Assembly (NCBI GenBank): GCA_944989445.1
Contig: CALYLW010000997.1
Span: 434,751-498,750, forward strand
Source of the DNA: Ampullaceana balthica
Taxonomy: Eukaryota > Mollusca > Gastropoda > Lymnaeidae
Length of the DNA stretch: 64,000 nt
Direction: 5' to 3'
Positions within the stretch are counted from its first letter, which is position 1, and the number at the start of each line of letters is the position of its first letter. Positions 46,794 through 58,175 of the stretch are shown in pieces. The notes under the pieces are model-generated. The model saw only the letters and a program-made list of their open reading frames with translations. It was not told the origin of the DNA and did not search any database. The position numbers were made by a program, and so were the translations under genes.

Positions 46794-47760
46794 CTAGAGG
46801 AGTGGTTCCCAAACTTTTTTTACCCGTTTTATTTTTAAAAATTTTAAATTAATGACTTGGATGAACTGAATGAGATTTTTAATCATTTTATGAGTATTTT
46901 AATGTCCGGCTCAATGTTTGTGAGTAGTAAATGCAAATCCCCGCAAGCACAAATGTATAGCCGGTTTCTTTTGTTTGTGATGAGGTTCATAACGGCACTG
47001 ATTCCTTGTTCTACCAAATAGGAAGACGGGAAAGCAGTCAACAACTTTTGTACAATAACCCATAATGCAGAACATAAAATTGGGATCTCTTCTTGTAACC
47101 AGAATTTGTGGTATCCTTGTTCAAACATTGGTTTAAGTTCCTCATTTGTGGATAATTCAATAAGCTGCTCCTGTATTAGTATGGATTCATCTATGTCTGG
47201 GATCTGAGTTTGTCCCCGAGCAAAAGGGTTCAAAACCCAGTCGGGAATATCCAAGTGAAGAATGTCTTCAAACCTTTGAAGGTAAACAAGTATTCATCTC
47301 TATTTTGCAATTTCGAGAGATTTTGAATCTGAGAACATTCTCCTCTCCCCAAGTTTTGTTTATACAGAAAAGATTTTGCAACAAACGCAGATATTACGCT
47401 TTTAGTTTTGATTACATTTAATTGGTCACCTTGTAGTTTCAAATTAGTTTCGTTAAATTTGGCAAACAAATCTGTCATGTAGGCTATATCATTTTTGGAG
47501 TTAATTAAATTTGTCTAAAATCATTGTCTTTGCCTTCCAGGAATTCCAGCACCAAATAAAAGAGAGCATAAAATCGATTTAAACAAGCACTTTTAGATAA
47601 CCCTCGTACTTTTGGGAGAAGTAGTAAACAATTATAGTCTTCATCATTTTCCAAACAAAGTTTAGCAAATAATATCTCACTGAAGGCATTCCTATTGATT
47701 TTATTAACTGCTCTAATGACATCATCTAGTGATCCATGCACATGTTCACTAAGATCATTG
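46794..47760 (-). pseudogene. hAT transposase relic (ZBED5/SCAND3-like)
   Basis: Minus-strand pieces in three frames: LDDVIRAVNKINRNAF, LLLLPKVRGLSKSACLNRFY, FLEGKDNDFRQ (47741-47505); SKNDIAYMTDLFAKFNET and VISAFVAKSFLYKQNLGR (47510-47270); FEDILHLDIPDWVLNPFARG, YHKFWLQEEI, LLTAFPSSYLVEQGISAVMN and RLYICACGDLHLLLTNIEPD (47284-46890). These are the middle and C-terminal hAT dimerisation parts of domesticated-like ZBED5/SCAND3 transposases. Two frameshifts and the lack of an N-terminus make it dead. A hAT-like end (AGAGGAGTGGTTCCCAAACT) lies at 46796; the other end was not found. Confidence 0.85.
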
Positions 47761-48575
47761 CATCATAATATATTAGAAAATATTTTTAAATATCATTCTG
47801 CGGTAGACATTAGGACAGACGTCCGGAAGTATTTCGGAAGCATTCTGTAGTTTATTTATTATTTTTTAGTTGGGTGGGTAAAAAGCGCTTTACTGCGTCT
47901 CCATTTTTGAGCAGGTGTCAAACGATGCGTATGAGCTGCTCCGCATGAGTAATGACAGGAGTTGAATAGATTCAGATTCCACGATGTTACGTATTTTTTA
48001 TTTCCTGTATATTCTACGTGAATACTTTGGTCAATAAAAGAGTCTGGAAGTTTTGTTTACAAAGGAAAAAAATCACCTGTTTAAAAAAAAATAATAATTT
48101 TTAAAGCCATTAAAACAAAGGTAGTTTCATTGTTATGACCATCGTGCAGATGACAGTCCCCCCCCCCACACACGAAAAGATAATTCTTTTACAGCAAGAA
48201 ATCTGTTCAATGTTTCTCTTCAGGATGTCAGGTCAGTATTTGCAGTGTGTGCTCCTCTTTCTGCAGCTAACGTCCCAAAATTCTTGACATATTAAGTAAA
48301 AGGCTCTTTCGATAAAAATAATTTTCGAGTCAATTTACTCGCCTCAAAAAAAGAAGTAATAAATATTGTACATGACATTTACTTTAACAGTTAAGTTTTT
48401 ATAGAAAGGAAGTACTTGACAATGACTTAAAAATAAATAAACAAATGTGATAATATCTTGGAAATAGTGTTCAAGAATTCAACTCTAACGTACAGTTGGT
48501 AACTAAGTGGGTAATCTAAGTTGAGGAGTGCCTATTAAAATAAGAGTTCTTAGGACCCACGAAGACGTTCAAATT

Positions 48576-48577
<2 letters not shown>
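47761..48577. other. intergenic, no gene seen
   Basis: No domain, repeat or transposon end recognised between the hAT relic and the CT/GTGA simple repeats. Confidence 0.35.
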
Positions 48578-48625
<48 letters not shown>

Positions 48626-48957
48626 CCTCTCTCTCTCTTTCTCTCTCTCTCTCTTTGTTTCTCTGTATGTCTTTCTCTCTTTCCGTTGGGGTAAGTAAGT
48701 GAGTGAGTGAGTGAGTGAGTGAGTGAGTGAGTGAGTGAGTGAGTGAGTGAGTGAGTGAGTGAGTGAGTGAGTGAGTGAGTGAGTGAGTGAGTGAGTGAGT
48801 GAGTGAGTGAGTGAGTGAGTGAGTGAGTGAGTGAGTGAGTGAGTGAGTGAGTGAGTGAGTGAGTGAGTGTGAGTGAGTGAGTGAGTGAGTGAGTGAGTGA
48901 GTGAGTGAGTGAGTGAGTGAGTGAGTGTGTGTGTGTGAGTGTGTGTGTGTGTGAGTC
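48578..48957. repeat. CT-rich and GTGA microsatellites
   Basis: CT dinucleotide tract (48578-48657) followed by about 60 GTGA units and a GT tail (48691-48957). The minus-strand open frame with a THSL repeat is a by-product of the tetranucleotide. Confidence 0.95.
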
Positions 48958-49505
48958 TAAAAAAGGTATATACATTTAAAAATAGACAGTCATTTAAAAT
49001 AAGAAAATTATTTATTTCAAATTTTTAAATATATAAATTTATAAATGTACGTTTTAGCATAATACCCATATTCTGACTACAACGCAATAGGAAATTAATT
49101 TAACAGTTCTTAAAAAGAACACCATGACTAAATACGTCGTTGTACAAAAGAAACCTACGTGCACTTTTATAAAACATTACAATTGTAAATTTTAAAATAA
49201 AGTTTTGACATTCTGTTTTTACACTCAATGCCAGATGAGCATTTATCCAGTTCCACATTCACACAAAAGCAAACAATAAAACAATGTTGTGTTTCTTTAA
49301 CTATGCTATTTTAATTATACTTTAGACAATACACAAGCTACTAAATCAAATAGTTGTGGCACTCACAAACAAGTAATAGCTTTAACAAGGGAGAGTTGTG
49401 GGTTTTTTTTAATGCCTTTCAAATTTTGTTAGTTTTCACGCGTGTATTTTAGACCATAGATTTACGTCAATGCGATTACAGGTTTACGTAAATACGATGA
49501 CAGGT

Positions 49506-49639
49506 TTACGTCAGTTCAACGACTGGGTTATATGTACAGAAATATCTCAAATGATTATCACATCCTGTGCGCGTTAAAAGGTGTTCGTCACTGATGAATT
49601 GAACGCAATCTTCACCTGGTCTCTTAACGCCTGGTTCAC
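49506..49639 (-). CDS. gene 5 exon 5, CTLD end
   Basis: 134 nt ending TAA (49506-49508), acceptor ATCATCAG. Encodes GEPGVKRPGEDCVQFISDE, LTRTGCDNHLRYFCTYNP. EPG in place of EPN/QPD. Confidence 0.88.
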
Positions 49640-52600
49640 CTGATGATGGATATTTCAATAAAATATTTTTTTTTAATAGTATTTTAGAGATGTTGTTATT
49701 CTAATAGTTAGACAAGAACCTTTTTATTTTGACAAATAATGGGGGAAAAGTGAGCTTGGCATTTCATGAAAATGAATCTGAAATAGGCGAAATACAAAAC
49801 TAGTGACTAAGAGACGTTGACGGCGATTCTAAAGACATATTGCGTAATCAAAATTTACGAGTACCTTACATCAAAACAGATCTAATCGAAAGTATTGATT
49901 AAATAATGGAACATATTCGTTTATGTACGATAGCTGCGAAAAATATTATTTTTTCCTTTAGCATTTCAATATTTTAGAGTTATTGTTATTCTAATAATAT
50001 TCATACATAAATTATAAACTCTAATACTACAAGAGAACGAACTATGTCTGTTTTAAGGAGAAAACTGAACGATGTAAAGCTTGGAGTAATTGATAGATTC
50101 AGAAGTGTCTATATCAAAATATCACACAACACAAAGTGACACGTTGCTTTTTCTCACCATTCTTAAAGAGCTTCGTTCTCAATTCGCTGGTCAGTATCTC
50201 GCCATCGTCCACCCATCTTAAGGTGTCATCTTCCGTGATGTCATCCATTCCCACCCACACGCTTTCACGCAGCAGTTTTGTCTGCTCGGCCAACCAGGAT
50301 AACTCCCCCTTAGTTTTTAACGTGTAAAGATGTGCGTCCATTGCTGCGGAGATAGAGAAACAACAAATGTAAAACTTACAGAAGTAATCATTGTTGAGCT
50401 GTGGGTTAATTATAATGACACATTATACCCAGGGCCGGATTTAGACTTGATGGGGCCCTAAGCTATTTGAGATATGGGGGCCGTTTTGACGTCCAGATAT
50501 TCTATTTCAGTGCCAAATATGATTTTTTTTTAAATTCCTCGGGACCCCCAAGAAGGCGGAGGCACTAAGCAATCCCTTCCTTAGCAAATAGGTAAATCCA
50601 GCACTGATTAGAACCGAACGTTAGCCAAAGTAGTCGCATGACCGTAGACGAAAGGTTTGAACAATAATTTTCGGTGTATTGTGCCACACGATTTAAGTAA
50701 AAATTAGTGACGTCATGAAATAGCAGAAGAGGAATGTCTGCTTGACTGCGTTGTGTTTCCTGGTTTTATTTATTTTATCTTATCTATACAGACGCTCCTT
50801 CTATGCAGAAGATAGTTGCGTCCACAGACCATGACAGATGATCTGTTGGCAAGTGATGCAGCGTGTTCACAGGCCACGGCTTTGTGGGTTCCACGCATTA
50901 CCCAGCCGCCTAACACTACATGTAGTTAGGTACCCATTCGGAGCGTGGTGACTCAGGGACGCCCTAGGCCCCGGGAACAAACCCTTGCCTTCACACGGTT
51001 TCGAACCCGTGACCATCGGTACGACAGTCCAGTGCGACTTTGTTACTTAGTGGCTGTTTTTTTTAAGCCTTTCATATTCATACCTCTACAGGCATCTCTA
51101 GCTTCTCTGTAGGTTTCTATCTTTCTTGACATCACAATACATGCTGAGAAGGGAAAACCGTCCAGTTCGTTGACGAAAAACTTCAAATTTGAGTCACAAT
51201 ATCGGTCGATGGTGTAAATGTCACTTTGGGTTGGTCCAGTCGGATCAGAGGTTTGGAGCATCCACGAACCTGGAGTGTGAGCGATGAAATAAATTAACGA
51301 GAGTGTTAAAATTTGCAATTTTTTATATTTTTTTTGCATTAATTATTTCTAAAATTAGAAGATTGTGTCGATGTACATAAAAGCCAGACACAAATAAATA
51401 TTTGTAAGCACAACTTGTGGACTCTTTCTTATCGTATCTGTTACAGAAGCTCCTTCTATACAGAAGATTATTAAGTCATACGCTTATCCTGGATTGTGTC
51501 TAGGTTTGGTTTTTTTGGGTTGAAGTTTTAAATGTTGGTAAAGTGTTGGTTTTCCTGGTTTCTTCAGGCAACTCACTCCACCTCCGAGTTTCGGACGGGA
51601 AAAACGATACTTTGTATGTGTTTGTTCTTGCATAATAAGAAAAGTATTTTTATCCCTATGATTGAATTATTTATTTTATAAATTAGTTTTTTATGACCTG
51701 AGCCTGTCCTGTGCATTTTATGTTGTGTAAAGTGGAAACTGAAAGAAAATTGCACAATGACAATTGTATTCAATAGTCATGTAAGCCAACAAGATAGCCT
51801 TATAAACAAATCTTTATTCTGTTGGGTTTGACTCTCAAAAAATCAATGGTAGAGATTCCAGAAAGTACGAGAGGATGAGAAAGTTATACCACATTAAACC
51901 TGCACTTAGTGGTCTCTACTGGTTTCCTTCGCTTGAAAGAATGGACCATAACATTTTGTCACAACCGTATTGTTGTATCGACGGACCAGCGCCGCGTTAT
52001 TTGAAAGGGGCTCCGATCTTGTACGCAGTCTCTACTGAAATTATCCGGAGTGGCTGGACACAGGAGGAAGTCCCTTGGCGTGCTCTCCTTTGCATCTTCG
52101 CCACAAATTTTTGGAACAATGTTCCAAAACTTTTGAACCATTGTGAAAACAAAGAAAGATTTCAGAATTATTTAAGACCTTTTTAAAATGATAGAGTTTT
52201 GTAATATCAGATCGTAAGGAGCAAGCTAATTTAACATGTATAGTGTTAGCGCTTTATAAAAAAAATATTCATTCATTCATACCTAAGTTATCTAACCTAT
52301 CTTGTTTGTATGTTAAATATTAAACGTGTTTTCCAAAAACCACCTTCAAAAACGACAAATTTAAAAAACAAAATACACTTAAAATTTTATGTATGTTTTT
52401 GTTGTTATCCACGACTGTTAAGTACTGGACAGTGATTTAACAACTCGACGCCATAGAACCTAGATACCGTGCGATCAGTGAACGATAGAGTTTTGTGGTA
52501 TAGTCCATAGATAAGAATACGTTAAATGACTCTTCGCGAAGATTACAAAACGAGGGATCTATTTCAGCTGGGAGGATGGTAGTTTCTTTGGCTTACCACA

Positions 52601-53232
52601 ACATCATCTTTGGCAGTAAATATTGGAAGGGAAACAATAATTTAAGCGTATTCAAATCATACAGAAAGCTAGACAAGCAATTTTTTTAATTTGAAAAAAT
52701 AATGAAAACAATTGAGCGTGATATTACATGAAAATGAGTCTGACATTGGTGAAATACAAAATTTATGACAAAGAGACGTTTACGGTGTGTCTAATGACAT
52801 ATCGCGTAATCAAAATTTTACGAATAACTTACATCAAAACATATATAATCGATAGTCTTAATTAAATAAGAGGACAGATTTCTTTTATGCACAACGATAA
52901 CTGCGTAAAAATAACCATAGCTTAAAGGGAAACAGTTATTTCGTTCGTGCAAAGACCGTAGATGCAATTTGAAATTCTTTTATCCGGTGAGCTGTGGCCT
53001 AGATACAATTTGAGTTTTCTGACCTGGTGTGCAGTTACCTTTGATACAATTTGGGTTTTCTTACCTGGTGTGCAGTGGCCTGTGTCCTCCTTGTATTGGA
53101 CACTGTAGCAGGACCGATAACTTCTTACACTTCCGGCTAAACACGAGAGGAGGCTGATGTCCGTCCACCCTGTCTCAAGGGGAGTGAATGCTCTACTTGG
53201 TTGGTTGTTTTTTATGAAGTTAGCTCCATGGC
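49506..53232 (-). CDS. lectin gene 5: PAN-like plus C-type lectin-like protein, first exon not found
   Basis: Exons 53232-53065, 51269-51084, 50343-50158 and 49639-49506, all phase 1 and in frame, totalling 674 nt before adding exon 1. PAN-like exon, GSWMLQTS linker, CTLD with CIVMSRKIETYREARDAC, HLYTLKT, VWVGMDDITEDDTLRWVDD, GEPGVKR, EDC, RTGC, YFC. The sugar-site motif is EPG and the ND position is TRT, so classic calcium-dependent sugar binding is unlikely. In the PAN exon the second cysteine is replaced by Ser. This is the only copy without an indel in the exons found. The signal exon must lie to the right of 53232 but could not be placed. Confidence 0.8.
50158..50343 (-). CDS. gene 5 exon 4, CTLD core
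   Basis: 186 nt, CTCCGCAG acceptor and G|GTGAGA donor. Encodes MDAHLYTLKTKGELSWLAEQ, ESVWVGMDDITEDDTLRW and LTSELRTKLFKN. The ATG near its start is internal. Confidence 0.9.
50430..50606 (+). mobile_element. hAT-type MITE, 177 bp, relative of 235-413
   Basis: Ends CAGGGCCGGATTTAGACTT and, inverted, CAGTGCTGGATTTACCTATT; flanks ATTATACC and ATTAGAAC agree at 6 of 8. Same family as 235-413 in the opposite orientation. In gene 5 intron 3. Confidence 0.82.
50762..51053 (-). mobile_element. tRNA-derived SINE in gene 5 intron 3
   Basis: The minus strand has the B box GGGTTCGAAACC, a CCCGGGGCCTAGG body and a 3' end GCATAGAAGGAGCGTCTGTA then ATAAGATAAA. The head stops about 30 bp from the gene 5 exon 3 donor. 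Same family as 21838-22080; its tail matches the LINE end at 61661-61730. Confidence 0.82.
51084..51269 (-). CDS. gene 5 exon 3, linker and CTLD start
   Basis: 186 nt, CACTCCAG acceptor and G|GTATGA donor. Encodes GSWMLQTSDPTGPTQSDIY, YCDSNLKFFV and CIVMSRKIETYREARDAC. Open frame throughout. Confidence 0.88.
51427..51664 (-). mobile_element. 5'-truncated LINE 3' end, same family as 61.7 kb
   Basis: Matches the 3' part of the LINE at 61661-61905, including ACAGAAGCTCCTTCTATACA, the TAAAGTGTTGGTTTTCCTGG coding end and TGTTTGTTCTTGCATA. A dead insertion in gene 5 intron 2. Confidence 0.8.
51845..52280 (+). pseudogene. LINE reverse transcriptase C-terminal fragment
   Basis: Encodes SRKYERMRKLYHIKPALSGL, YWFPSLERMDHNIL, DGPAPRYLK and FATNFWNNVPKLLN, FQNYLRPF, the end of a CR1/Jockey-type RT. 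The 3' end has AGCGCTTTATAAA and an ATTC tail (52266-52280). Opposite in orientation to gene 5, in its intron 2. Confidence 0.75.
53002..53081. repeat. 41-bp tandem duplication across gene 5 exon 2 donor
   Basis: Copies at 53002-53040 and 53043-53081 share GATACAATTTG, TTTTCT, ACCTGGTGTGCAGT. The second copy holds the last 17 coding bases and the GTAAGA donor; the first has an intronic duplicate with CCAG|GTCAGA. Confidence 0.8.
53065..53232 (-). CDS. gene 5 exon 2, PAN/apple-like domain
   Basis: 168 nt, TTCACTCAG acceptor, CCAG|GTAAGA donor. Encodes GHGANFIKNNQPSRAF, LETGWTDISLLSCLAGS, VRSYRSCYSVQYKEDTGH and CTPG. Spacing C-x3-S-x6-C-x11-C: the second Cys became Ser (AGT). Confidence 0.85.
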
Positions 53233-53499
53233 CTGAGTGAATGTAAGCAATTCTTTTAACGAAGGGGGGTGGGGGGAATGGGTTGTAATTAACTATACTT
53301 ATGGTAACTTTGTTTGATTACAATGAAAATTATGTGAAAATAATTCTTTAAATTTTTTATAACCAAATACGCTAACTAAATTAAGGTTTACAATAATCTT
53401 CTTTGAAATTTTTGAAGGAGTGTGACAACAATACATTTCAGAAAAATGTTAAGACTTTTTTACAAGCTTTTATATAAGTCACACTGTTTGTATGTTGTA

Positions 53500-53840
53500 T
53501 CCATCCATCCTTCCTTCAAATCTTGAAACGTAAAATTAAACCACTTCTGATGGTCCTAGAGATCTCAAAATGTTACTACAGATAGAATTTGGATGACAAT
53601 GCATTGTATCAAAATTTCAGATCGATCGAATGTACCGTAATTAAATTAATCAATTTTTAGTTTATCTCTATTTATCACTATTTAGAATGTATAGTCGTCT
53701 GCTAGAGTTGACCTCCACGGCTCACTGGTTTCACTCCAGCCTTCGTTTACCAAATTCCCGTGTTTACATCAATGGCAGGGGAGATCAGCGCGTTTCAGTC
53801 TGTAAATGTTTGTAAATAAAAGCGTGTCCTTTTTAAAAAA
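53500..53840. repeat. dispersed repeat, inverted relative of 39158-39618
   Basis: Shares ATCAAAATTTCAGATCGATC, CTTGAAACGTAAAATTA and AAATAAAAGCGTGTCCTTTT with the gene 4 intron copy in the opposite orientation. No coding capacity. Confidence 0.65.
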
Positions 53841-54351
53841 AAATTTTTTTTACATTTTACTTATTTTTAATTTATGACAGTTTTTTTAAAGACCAGAGCG
53901 CGACAAGTCTACTGCTATAGCAGAAAGCCAGTATTATGAACATCTTTATTTCTTTAAATTATTAACCGTACACATGACATGAAAATAGAAAAATTCTAGT
54001 TGTTTTCAAAAATCAAGTAACATTTGCTAGATATAAGCAAAGATCACTTAATCTTTGCATGCTTGTTCCCCCCTCCCTCTATTATATATAAACGTGTTTC
54101 CTATTAAGGAGGGTGAATTCCCCCATAATTAAAGAATTTAAAGAAAGCGTTTAACCAACAACAGTGTTACTTGAAAAAAAATCGTACAGTAGTTTCTAGA
54201 ATTGAAAGCAGTTCATGGTTGTGTTTAAGGTTGTGGGTACAGCTCATACGAGTTCAGAAAATGGACTCTCTACCGTACGGTACCCAACTCTTTTCCATCA
54301 CCTTTAAAAGTTAATTTAACGCTTATTATCACGGATGTGAATAGTTTATGA

Positions 54352-54430
54352 CATATATATATACATGTATATATATATATATTTATATATCCATATATAT
54401 ATTTATATATATATATATATATATATATAA
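54352..54430. repeat. TA-rich simple repeat
   Basis: Mostly TA dinucleotides with CATG and TTTA interruptions; open frame by composition only. Confidence 0.9.
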
Positions 54431-54472
54431 ATCAATATACATAATTTGCAATGTCACGTCTGTAGTGTCTGT

Positions 54473-54872
54473 CCGTGACACTACTAATTTTAGAAAGCAG
54501 CGCACCAAATTACTGCACCAATGCATCAAAAGGTGTGCAAATTAAAGATGCGCTGTAAAAAAATATTATATGACGTCATTGTTTTAGGTCATTTTAATTT
54601 TGGAAAAGGGAGCAATGTAAAAAGAGGATTTGATGACGGTTAATTATAACATTAAAAAACGAAGGGGCGCCTTAGGCGCCCTTAAACCCCTATTATAAAA
54701 TACTTTGTGTACATTTCAGAAAGTTTAATATTTCGTATTTATCAAAAAAAGGACAAGTTAGTTGGGCTTTTGAGAAAGTTCGGCGTCGTAGGCGCCCTAA
54801 AAAAAGTGCATTTTTTCAAATAAATAGATTTCAGCTGAAAACTTCCGTCATTTTTAACGGGTGATACGCTAG
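54473..54872 (+). mobile_element. non-autonomous Helitron-like element, GGCGCC-rich
   Basis: The 3' end ...GGGTGATACGCTAG (54872) followed by T is a Helitron-type terminus. Inside, GGGGCGCCTTAGGCGCCC can form a hairpin. Shares AGCAGCGCACCAAATTACTG, TACTTTGTGTACATTTC and GGACAAGTTAGTTGGGCTTT with the element at 27806. The 5' end is approximate. Confidence 0.65.
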
Positions 54873-57437
54873 TATATATATATAATCTGTTATCTTAGAT
54901 TTTCAGAACGTACTAAATATAGCACTCCATAAAATAATAGTCATAGCGAAAACACAGCATGGGCCCATATGTGCACAGTTCAACATCGTACAATCTTCAC
55001 GAAAGAAGTGTGTGAATAGTATCGTACTAGAATGACTGATTTATCCTGACAAGTCATTGAAACGTAAACCCCTCATTCAATCACGTGTCTTCCACAGGCA
55101 TGTACATGATAGCGGACATCAATACACAAAACACGAAGGTGAATGTCATCGTTATCTGACACCCGAGATAAACACACACAAAAATGGGGAAAAAGACCAA
55201 CATGTTTTAAAAACCTATTTTCTTAATTAAGCTTCATTATCGGTGCTCAAATATTCGTTTAGTCATAAATAAGTGATATCATGACGTTTAGGTCGAAGGA
55301 TACAGAGGAAGCGACAAACAAACAACAAAAAATAATTTAATGGTAGCGAAATTAAAGACTTTTAATTTTTTTGAGATTTAACATTTTAAATGATTTTAAA
55401 ACACTAAATAGTTTTTTTAAATAGTATTTCAAGTTATACTTCTAGCATCCCTCCAGCATTTTGGTCTGTCAACGCCTTGTAAATGATCAATTACTGAGAG
55501 GTTCAAATGTATCATTGAACAAAGTAGCATAAAATATTTGATAGCTATTATCATTCTATACCAATTAAATAGCGTCTTTGATGCAACTTTCCAGAGCTTA
55601 TATTTGAGTACTGTGTCGTGTTTTTAAATTATTGCTTGTGTCCTTTATCTTACGATTATATTAACTTTCCATTTTCCTTATGAATTTTTTTATCACAAAA
55701 TTCCCATCATTATTTGTATACTATTTTTTACTTTGGTGTGGCAGTTATCATTTCAGTAGGAAAAATTTGAAAATTAGAGTTATAAAAGTCGAGTAGAATT
55801 ATGATAAGTTCGATACTTTTTTAAGTTTCCTTTTTTCAAATAATAACCATCAGAAGCCCAAATCCATGTTATCTAATCAAAATAATTATTTAAAATAATT
55901 TCTATTAAAATCAATGACTAGAAAAACAAAAGTGCTGCTGCTATGATTGTATTTATTTGTATTGTTTATGGCATTACCTGAAACGTTTACATTCGTAATT
56001 CTAATCCTTATTAAATCTTACACATATCTGTTTATTTAAAATAAGTTCATTTATTTTGTTTTTTAATATTTACCTCTTTAGTTCAGCCCAAAACTTTTCT
56101 TTTACTTTCTGTATTTTTCTACTACTGGTTAAAGTTTTTTGTATTATTGAATTGAAGTAAAAGTCAAACATCATCTTCAAGTATTGTCAATCTTGTAAGA
56201 TTGAAGGCTGACTCATTTAGCTCAGCTAGCACATTGTAGACGAGCTTCATTAAGCGGCTCTCGCAAAAAAATGACTTAATTTTACAGGGCTAGACTGACC
56301 TGTCTAATTAAAAAAAACGATGGTATCATGGAACTTAGTATTTAGGTGTTTGTTTGACCATTTCATTTGCCTGGCACAATAGGATCTCATGTCAGTCAAT
56401 TTTATTTTCTTAGCTACATGTTGGATCGGGCTTTATATTCATATGTGTAATAAATCAAAGTTCACCATATGTCAGTCTCCGCCAGACGACGCTTTTCCTG
56501 GTGACATTTACTCTGGTGACAAACTAGTTTGTGCCTTAAAAAATAACGTTTTCAAAGTCTACAACATTTAAACTCAACAGCAAAATCCTGAAGTCTGTCG
56601 GGCATAGACTGGTGAAACGCCCCTGGTGCTAATCTGCGACGAACTCTTGGGTGTTACAGACATATTATCAAGCTAACGGGGAAAAAAATGAGATGGGATG
56701 GGATCGATCATAAAACATTGATTAGAAACATTGAATTTGTTGAGCCTGTTCCTTTTGTTATCTAAAACTGAATCAAAAACAAGCGATAATGAATTAAACT
56801 ACAATACACCTCTAAGCTTCGGTTATTCTTATTATCAAATCCAAAGTTCTTTGATGGAATTATATTAATAGTTACGACTTTGTGGGTAAGGTGTCTGATG
56901 ATTGGATGCGTTGTTATAACCCAAAAAATGTGTTAGAACTTGCCTTTTTCTTATTCCAACCATGTTTTTAAAAAATGTGTTTGTTATTTTTGTCATTTAA
57001 AAATACTTCACATGGATGTATATTCTTGCATTCCACTATTTGAAACGTTTTCATTGTGTCCGTTTTTAGTTAGTTTACAATGATACAAACGGTGTTTTTG
57101 TGTTTGGAATGAGTTTCAACTTCGAACACGTTTTTGTTATTTATTTTTTAAGAAAACATCTCACATCTTATCTATAAAATGTAAACTTTGCAATAAATAT
57201 AAGCAACTGGTATTAATGGTGAGTTTTTGTTAAAGGATTGTATCAGTTAGAAAATAAATAATTCCATATTATTTAAATAAGTATTTTAAGAGATATATAA
57301 CAGGTATATTAACAATATTTTTAATATTTAGGAAGTTTGATCAGCACAAATATGGTACATTTACATGGAAAAAAACTGCAAAATTTGCCGCGTTTTCTTC
57401 GCATTGAAAATTATTGGTTATTTTATTTCTACACATA
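54873..57437. other. AT-rich intergenic DNA, no gene seen
   Basis: Scanned for the missing first exon of gene 5 (minus-strand ATG, hydrophobic codons, phase 1 GT donor) without a convincing hit. Frame 56389-56571 has no recognisable domain. Confidence 0.4.
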
Positions 57438-57604
57438 CCATATTTTTCGCACTTTTTCTTCCCCCTAAAACTGAGAGAGAAAGTTGGTGCTTCTTATAAA
57501 ACGAATAGAAAGAATTTGGTTCAGAATCATTTTTTCTAGATTCTCCTCCTTTAAAATTGGGTGCGTCTTATATTCCGGAGCGTCTTATGAGGCGAAAAAT
57601 ACGG
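57438..57604. mobile_element. TA-flanked MITE, 167 bp
   Basis: Inverted ends CCATATTTTTCGCAC and CCGTATTTTTCGCCTCATAA flanked by TA (57436-57437, 57605-57606). No coding capacity. Confidence 0.68.
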
Positions 57605-57789
57605 TAATTTGTTACATATAAATGGATTCACCAATGTATACACAGCTCATATAGTGTTAGAACCTAGAAATTTTTAAATAATTTCTCCTGCCTGTTTTCA
57701 ACGTCAATGTGTAACTTACAAATGTTTATGTTCACTAAGATTAATACATATTAAAGTAAAGTTCCTTAATATTACTACAGTTTCAGTCC

Positions 57790-57920
57790 CTTTGGAATGT
57801 TAATAAATAGATGTAAAAAAAAAGATTTTTAAAAACCAACGTTTTTATAAGTGGACTAAAAAGAAGAAAATATTTTAAAACTTATAAGTTCAAATACTTT
57901 CATGTCACATGACTAACAAC
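57790..57920. repeat. copy of the 59.7-60.1 kb repeat arm
   Basis: Contains ACGTTTTTATAAGTGGACTA, AAAGAAGAAAATA and TTCATGTCACATGACTAA, matching the left arm of the palindrome at 59738. Confidence 0.7.
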
Positions 57921-58175
57921 TTTGTGATTCATCTTTTACAAATTTTGGTTTAAAATACATGTAGTGAGATTAAAGCCTACTGGTTCTTATTGATAAGCTA
58001 AGCCATTGAAGGCAGACACCCACAAAAATAGTTAAAACTGCATCCGAAGACGCCCTGTCCAATTCTAGCACCGGCTGTTGAAGACAAACACCTTCCAGTT
58101 TGCTTCTTATACAGAATGTCTACCACCACTGATTAAAAAGCAAAAACTAATTACATTTTTTAAAATAAAAGATTA

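Noticed and set aside
48550..48975. 141-residue minus-strand frame with THSL repeats and Arg/Glu repeats
   Set aside because: Pure product of GTGA and CT microsatellites.
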